DNA from: Cristatella mucedo
Lineage: Eukaryota > Bryozoa > Phylactolaemata > Cristatellidae
Reading direction: 5' to 3'
Assembly (NCBI GenBank): GCA_009760855.2
Contig: WPIO01000029.1
Location: 3,565,501 to 3,629,500, forward strand
DNA length: 64,000 nucleotides
Position 1 is the first letter of the stretch, and every line of letters begins with the position of its first letter. The notes beneath the pieces are model-generated. The model ran no database searches. It saw nothing but the letters and a program-made list of their open reading frames with translations, and was not told where the DNA came from. Below are positions 57,513 through 64,000 of this stretch, piece after piece. A program made the position numbers and the translations under genes.

Positions 57513-57765
57513 AGTTGAATTCACTTCCACATTTCTTATGCAATAGCATTTTCTTTCCTGCTGATGACTGCGGCACATCCTTTCCGGCCGACCTGAGCTA
57601 TAACTTCAATGCAACTCACTTCCAAGACTCCCCCCCCCGACTCAGCTATTATTCTGCCTTTTTTTGTTTGTTGCGTGAGAGGAAGTCTGTTAGCTTCCGG
57701 GTGCGTACTGTAAATCACTTGGGCTTTGAGTGCCTTTGTGCAGTTAAAGACGGGGATACATTGCA
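57513..57765 (+). mobile_element. LINE-B 3' end, continuation after the LINE-A tail
   Basis: It encodes NSLPHFLCNSIFF and ERKSVSFRVRTVNHLG, then GACGGGGATACATTGCATTA. These correspond to the LINE-B C-terminus and tail. The thumb region between YADD and this point is missing, so a deletion accompanied or preceded the LINE-A insertion. Confidence 0.8.
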
Positions 57766-58744
57766 TTACCTTCAGCCCGTACATGTCTGCCATTCCAAGA
57801 CTTTAACGGGGGAGGGATGGTGGAGGTTTCGTCCATGTATATTTACCATAAGTTTTCGATTCGGCCACGGATGTTCAAACATGGCTGCAGAAACTTCAGC
57901 TCGAGGGCAGGGGATTATGCCACCATTGGGGCTGACATTCCGCCGCTTGAGCTGATGACTTCGAAGGCAAACGATTCGGCGGCCGGAGAGCGGATCCTCA
58001 GACCGCAAGGGCAGATCCTTCAGTCGCTTTACGTAGACGTTTAACATTCGAGGGCGGCCGATTCGAACGTGAATGTTTGATCTTTGATGGAGAATCAAGG
58101 ATAATTAAACGTTCTTTACTTCCACTTTAACGATTCTACGACTTGGACATGTAAATTTTGGCAAACCATACAACTGACGGCTCCCAGAGTCAGCTAGCGA
58201 GCAGACTTTGCGAAGTCCCGATTCCTAGTCACTAGAATTCAGTAACAGCAGATAGTATCTCGGCATCCGAAACCTGGCTGGTGTAGAGCATCAACGTTTC
58301 AACCTATTAAACTGTAGCTGGGTTCTGAACGTGCATAAATACTCAATTCTCTTCTTAATGACTGTGAAGGAACACAACTCTTGTAGCCTGCGAACACTGG
58401 GCGGAGACCTTGCGAGGGCTCTCTCAGACTGCCTGGGCAGCCGCAAGCTCACGACCGGTGGAAGGGCAGACGATGACTCGGCAGTCCTGCCCAAATCCAT
58501 GCATTGGTGGCATCTGTGGGGATATCAATCTACCACAAACTGCCGCCAGCTGTCGGGCGGGTTCGGAACGAACAATGGCCCAACACTGCGAAAAAAAACG
58601 CATGCATGGAATATAAGGGCCGCCGAAGGAGTACAACGGGAGGGGAGGGCTAGATCCCTCGACGTCGGCAGCCGTCTAGTGTGTGTAGACTGGGCTTGGC
58701 CGGTGTACACACCTACATGAATACAAGCCACTTCATCGCCGTCG
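57766..58744. other. Unassigned, possibly 5' region of the next LINE-B
   Basis: Open frames on both strands (57772-58098, 58331-58720) have no recognised domain. GC content rises at 58400-58680. A 5' UTR or ORF1 remnant of LINE-B is possible but not demonstrated. Confidence 0.3.
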
Positions 58745-61700
58745 CCCAGTCGTTGTAAAGCCTCTTAAATTCCGCCTACTAAATGTCCGCTCGCTAAAAA
58801 CCAAGGGGTTACTTATCAGCGATCAGGTGGTCCAGGAAAAGCTAGATGCATTTCTGCCTACCGAAACTTGGATGACCTTGTTCCGGTAGCTGTATTCCTG
58901 AGACCACTCCACCCGGGTTCTCATTCTATCAGTCCATGCGTTCTGACAAGGTTGGTGGCGGGGTTGCAATTGTTGTTTGCAAATCGTTTGGCTATAAGAT
59001 GAGCAATTTTTCGCATGGGCCATCGTTTGAATCGGTTGCAATCAGATCTTCATCGAAGACAATGCCTCTCACTGTTGTGATATACCGGCCTCCTTCTGGC
59101 TGTCTAAACTTGTTTATATAGGAGTTTTCAGAGTTCCTCGCTAAAATATTTGTGTATAACAGGCCGTTACTGATTGTAGGAGACTTCAATATTCACGTTG
59201 ACAACCCTAGCAACAGCCAGGTCCGCTCATTTCTTGACTGTCTGGAGAATTTTGGTTTGGCCCAACACGTTAATCATACCACCCACGTCGGTGGCCACAT
59301 TCTAGATCTCGTGATCACTAAGGATGTCCTCCTCCCCACTGACCTTGTGGTGTGCCTGCCCACTGACCCTCTCAGATCATTGTTCGGTCTCGTTTACTGT
59401 TCCTGCTCCCTTGTACGTACAGGGTAATGTCGAACTTGTCAAACGACGTAACTTTCAAAGCATTGACATAGACAAGTTTTATAAATCTGTTTGTGATGCA
59501 GGTCTTCTTGATCTGCATTCAGACTCGACCAACAGCCTCGATACCCTCGCTGATGCAATGAACATGACACTCAGGAGTGCTCTTGACAAGTACGCTCCCG
59601 TTCATTCTATCCGTGTTCAAAGTCGTGGAGATTCCTTTCAATTTACAAAAAACTCCTAAAGATGCGCCGGGTTAAGCTCAGGCTTGAACGTCGTTTCAAG
59701 AAATCGGGGTCGGATGCAGATCTAATCAATTTCAAAGACTTCCTTCGAGTTTACACCGAAAAGCTTAAAAAACTAGGGCTTCTTTTTTCATCCGAAAGCT
59801 GAATTCCTGCCAGTCGGACCCTAAACAGATTTATAAGACACTAAACCATCTACTGGCCAATGCTGTGAGGTCTGACTCCCTAGATATTAAGGGCTCAGCC
59901 GAAAAGTTTTCAGCCTTCTTTACTGAAAAAATTGTGCACATTCGTGCCTCCATTAAGCCCACTCCGACTAAAGGAATCCGGTTCCACAACCTGTGACCTT
60001 CCTTAAAAGGTTCTCCGAGGTTTCTGCATGCAATGTGGCTACCTTTATAAGGTCTAGCAAAAAGAGCTCGTCTCCTGAAGACCCTATACCTTCATCTCCG
60101 TGGTCTTCACTAGCAGACCAACTTAGCCCAGCAATAACCAAGATTTTTAATGCTTCTCTGGGAAAAGGGGTCGTCCCCAATACCTTCAAATCGGCAATCG
60201 TTCGACCCGTACTTAAAAAGCCTGGATTAGATACAGAGGTCCTTGAAAACTATCGCCCAGTTTCCCTTCATCTTTTCTTGTCAAAGATTCTTCAAAAAAT
60301 GGTTGCTAAGCAGCTGGTTGAACATATTGAAAATAATAAAATGTCAGAAATATTTCAATCAGGGTTCAAGCGGCAGCACTCCACTGAAACTGCTCTCCTC
60401 CGTGTTAACAATGACATTCTACGTGGCAACGACGACGGGAATGTCACTGCCCTAGCTCTGCTAGATCTGTCTGCTGCCTTCGACACCATTGATCACGATG
60501 TTCTGCTTGCACGATTGAGAACAACGATCAGTCTGGCGGACGAAGCACTGGCGTGGTTTAAATCGTACTTGTCTGATCGTGTTCAATCCGTATCGTGTGG
60601 GGGTCAGGTCTCATGCACGAGACGGTTCACCTGTGGACTCCCTCAAGGGTCCATACTCGGTCCCTTGCTGTTCTCCATTTATGCACAACCTCTGGGAGTA
60701 GGATATCACTTTTAGGCTGACGATACTCAGTTGTATTTGTCATTCAAGCCTTCAGAATCTGCTGCAGCAACTGAGAAAATGAATGCTTGCCTTGCCGATA
60801 TTCGATCCTGGATGTCGGAAAACTTTCTGAAATTAAATGATGATAAAACCGAACTGCTGCTCATAGGACACCTTAAGCGTGTGGCTGGATTAAAAGACTT
60901 TGCTCTTCTAATAGGTGATGCTATTGTGCGACCGTCACCAAGTGCTCAAAATTTAGGTGTCGTTTTCAACAGTTGCCTCAATTTAAAAAGCTTCATTCAG
61001 AAGACTGCTTCTGCAGCTACCCATCACGTCCGATCCCTATCCAAGCTCAGGAGCTGTCTCCTATAGTTGCTTGTAAACAATTTAACTAGCTCATCAGTTC
61101 TGTCTCGGCTTCATTATTGTAATTCCATTTTGGCTGGGCTACCAAAGAAAGCTATTAGGCCACTGCAGCAGACTATGAATATGGCTGTAAGGCTAGTCTT
61201 CAAGTCCCGGAGGTTTGAGCGCGTGTCTCCTTTGCTAAAAGAGCTAGGATGGCTGCCGGTTGACCAACGGATTCAGAGCAAGGTTCTTATGCTGACCCAC
61301 AAGGCCAGCTACGGCTTGGCTCCCCCATACCTAGCTGAACTGCTGCATCAGTTTCAGCCTGTTCGCGCCGGCAGGTCCTGTGTGGACAATAAATTAGCTG
61401 TTCTATTCCTCCACTTATAGACCGTTGGCGACAGAAGCTTTAGCTCTGCAGGTCCTAGACTGTGGAACTTGCTTCCACAATTCTTATGCAACGACAACTG
61501 CTCTCCTGCTGCCGACTATGGTTTATCCTTTTCATCGGTCCTGAGCTGCTACTTCCAATCTAATCACTATCTCAACTGCTCTCCTGACTCTGCTATGCTT
61601 CCCACTTTTTCTTTGTTGCGTGAGACGAAGTCTGCTGGCTACCAAATGCGTACCGAAAGCCGCTTAGGCTGTGAGTGTGCTATACAAAACTCTCCTGCGT

Positions 61701-61770
61701 AACCCCCACCTGGTCTTTATGACTTTGTAGAGTTACAGATGGAGATACATTACATTACATTGCATTGCAT
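58745..61770 (+). mobile_element. LINE-B, nearly full-length copy
   Basis: This is the most complete element in the window. Endonuclease: FRLLNVRSLKTKGLLISDQV, SKTMPLTVVIYRPPSGCLNL and LLIVGDFNIHVDNPSNSQVR, with HILDLVITKD. RT: ENYRPVSLHLFLSKILQKMV, FKRQHSTETALLRVNNDILR, ALLDLSAAFDTIDHDVLLAR, CGLPQGSILGPLLFSIYAQP, then a TAG immediately before ADDTQLYLSF. Thumb and C-terminus: FLKLNDDKTELLLIG, LPKKAIRPLQQTMNMAVRLV, GWLPVDQRIQSKVLMLTHKA and FQPVRAGRSCVDNKLAVLFL. It closes with GAGTTACAGATGGAGATACA and (TACAT)n at 61747-61768. It needs several frame changes and contains stops, so it cannot encode a working protein. No ORF1 is recognisable. Confidence 0.93.
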
Positions 61771-62147
61771 AGCTTGAAATAAAGGTTTCGGTGTTGGAGC
61801 CAGCAGACTTGTTGCTCGGTCGCGCTACCCAGCCCGACGACAGGTCGTGCGGAGGGCTGTCACAATTACCCGCCTCGTTTTGTCAAAGTTTGAAAGTGGT
61901 GCATGCAACTCCATACGATGTTCACAATTTGGAAATTGGCTGTTTCGTGTACAGAAGGTCAAGACCAACAGCTCGTGCGGTTATCATGAACCCGTGCTTG
62001 CTATAGGAACGCACCGTATTCAGAAACATATTCTCGTGCAAATTACTCGTGTGCGACTTTCCTTTTTCGCGGCCATCTGCTGCATGGCTCGTGTCTACAT
62101 CGATGCTTTTGCCGGTCAATTTTGCTAAGTCTTCCCCTGAGTCTTGG
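61771..62147. other. Unassigned DNA
   Basis: Short overlapping open frames only. Confidence 0.35.
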
Positions 62148-62570
62148 CCAAGAACTGTTTACCCATATCTCGTACAAATCTCAAATACTTCGGAGACCGT
62201 GCCTTTGTTCGTATGCTCGCAAAACCTGGAACTCAACTCCCGAACTGCATCACGACATCCCCTGACATGACAACATTTATAGAGAAATTAAAAACGCACC
62301 TATTTATCACAGCATTTAATGGGTCCTTGTGATTTTTTTCTTTATGTGTTTATGCGTGCTGACACTGTGCATGCTGCCACTAACCATACTTGTATGCTGA
62401 CCCTGTGCATGTCACCATTAACCATGTTATTATTGTTGTTTATTGAGCATACTACCACTAACCATTCGATCATGCTTTCTTTGCAGCTATGGTAATTTAC
62501 CTAGAGAGATATTAAGTTCTCTTAGGGAGCTAGGTCAGGATATTTATTTATTCTTATTATTATTATTATT
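62148..62570 (+). mobile_element. LINE-A 3' fragment
   Basis: ISRTNLKYFGDRAF and KLKTHLFITAFNGSL are followed by the LINE-A 3' UTR (CTGACACTGTGCATGCTGCC) and a TTATTATTATTATT end. Confidence 0.88.
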
Positions 62571-64000
62571 AGAAGTAGACCTCCATTTGGCTGCTGAGTC
62601 TTCGCTGATTCTTCTTAAGTCTTTGACTGCCCCGTGTATGTAAATATAGTTACAAATATATATATAAATATATATATATATATTTATTTATTTATGACTT
62701 ATACAACGAAGAATGAAGTAGGACAACAGACTCGCTGAGTAAACCCGGCTTTAGTGAAGCTGTCGTGTGCCTTTCGTCATCCGGTCCGAGTGCTGCGACC
62801 GCGGTTTCGGACCCCTTTTTCCGCGACGACGCTGGACGCCGCGCCAGTGCAGAAGCAGTTCTCAGCAAGGGCAGTAATTTATGAGCCCTCAGTGCCTCGT
62901 CTAAAACTAAAACTAAAATAATAAACCAAGTAACTAGTCCCAAAAGTATTAATAACTAGTACTATAACTAAACGCAAGAACAGGCTGACTTAGTGCGTGA
63001 GGATGCGATGCGCCTGCTCAAGGATCGACAGCGGAAACCGGCACGGCATCGATTCAAAAGCACCTGGAGAGGCCGCCGAGTTATCCCACGTACCGATTGC
63101 GTAATCCCACGACCCCCCCCCTACCCCCGTGCACCCGAATATCTACGAGTACCCTAGGCTGTCCGGCCGCTGCGGCCGCGGACGAATAGGGTGAAGGTTG
63201 CAATAGCAATCACTTCCTGGACGTGATTCACGACTGTAAGTCACATTGAATTAGCTCGATCATTTGTCATGTATTTTAAAAAAGGCGTTCACTTTCACCT
63301 CGCTCTCTCACCGAGCTTAGTCACCTAGTTAGGTAGACATTGTAACGCTCGCAAGCCCCAGTTCTGCTCTGATTGCGGAGGTAGAAAACGTAGCGTGCCC
63401 GTTTGGGGCGGCGGCGTTTTCGTGCACCCTTCTAACTGAACGGTAGTGCCACCGCTTGGACGAATCAGGTATTTTACAAATTTTTTTAGTACATTTTTAT
63501 TCATTCTTAGAAACAAATCCTGGCTTTCTTATTGCTGGTTTTGTGAAATCCGAAGTCTTGAGCTGTTAACCTCAAATCCCCATCTTCACCGGCCGGCGTG
63601 TTCGTAGTTGGTACCGGCCTTTTTCTTTTGGTCGTTACGATTGCCCGTGACCTGCTCCGGGCTTGGAGAGCTGCGGGTCGTTTTATTGCCTCTTGGTTAA
63701 ATTGTTATGCTGCTCGCTATTTATTTGGCCTTCTTGAGTTCGACTGGCTGGCGCTCCTCACCTTCTCGCTCGTGAACAGCAATCATCGCGTGACGCCGCA
63801 GAATGGGCGTCGTGTTCACTGAGTGATAGGACATGCAATGGTCGCAAAGCTTAACTAATTGTTCCGCAATATTTGAGGAGGGCTGCTTGGTGAGGGGCTC
63901 GTGCTTTCATAATCGCTGTCGCTCCCGCACTTCTTCCACGCTTGGATTTTTCCCAGCTTTTCATATTGCTTTAGTAGACGATTAGAGAAGATTAGACTAG
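62571..64000. other. No gene seen
   Basis: An AT-rich run lies at 62643-62695 and a C-run at 63111-63122. Around 62740-63200 the sequence is CpG-richer (GCGACCGCGG, GCGACGACGC, GGCCGCTGCGGCCGCGG), which could be a promoter island for a gene to the right of the window. The plus frame at 63598-63822 is hydrophobic (TGLFLLVVTIARDLL) but has no family match. Confidence 0.35.

Noticed and set aside
62692-62943. 83-codon minus frame near the right end
   Set aside because: No domain and no splice context. The CpG-rich composition could equally be a promoter.

Overview
The window looks like a stretch of a large, repeat-rich animal (invertebrate) genome. Protein-coding sequence occurs only as short exons with consensus GT/AG splice sites and matching phases. 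These are separated by kilobase introns full of non-LTR retrotransposon fragments, tRNA-derived SINEs and long microsatellites. A theta-class glutathione S-transferase, a myosin XIX-like motor and a SPIN-like hAT element together point to a metazoan. A gastropod mollusc is my best guess, because I recall SPIN elements from Lymnaea, but the sequence alone does not prove it.

Three host genes are supported. (1) On the minus strand, about 9386 to 2327, lie five consecutive 5' exons of a myosin motor most like class XIX (MYO19). They run from the N-terminal region through the P-loop and switch I region, and the gene continues off the left edge. (2) On the plus strand, about 18.3-33.85 kb, is a gene for an unidentified coiled-coil protein. 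It has a probable 5' UTR exon, a first coding exon, at least five further exons with compatible phases, and a stop at 33850. (3) On the minus strand, 50512 to 38525, is a complete four-exon theta-class GST gene. It encodes a 232-residue protein, and its 8.7-kb second intron has been heavily invaded by transposons.

The rest is mostly mobile DNA. LINE-A, an L2/CR1-type element with an (ATT)n tail, appears at least 16 times. LINE-B, a second L2/CR1-type element with a (TACAT)n-like tail, appears at least 9 times and includes one nearly full-length copy at 58.7-61.8 kb. There are two tRNA-derived SINE families. SINE1 shares its 3' tail with LINE-A, which suggests a parasitic partnership; SINE2 has a different tail. 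A Ty3/Gypsy reverse transcriptase fragment lies inside the GST intron. So does a decayed copy of a multi-copy uncharacterised protein family, itself split by a LINE-B insertion. A 191-bp SPIN-like hAT miniature element with intact ends and an 8-bp target duplication lies at 35.7 kb.

Region by region: 1-9.4 kb myosin XIX-like gene; 9.4-18.2 kb intergenic, with SINEs, LINE tails and CA/GA repeats; 18.2-33.9 kb coiled-coil gene; 33.9-38.5 kb intergenic, with a hairpin, AT/GA arrays, LINE-B and the SPIN-like element; 38.5-50.5 kb GST gene; 50.5-64 kb upstream DNA dominated by LINE-A and LINE-B copies, with no further host exon that I can defend. The genes show no functional linkage to each other.
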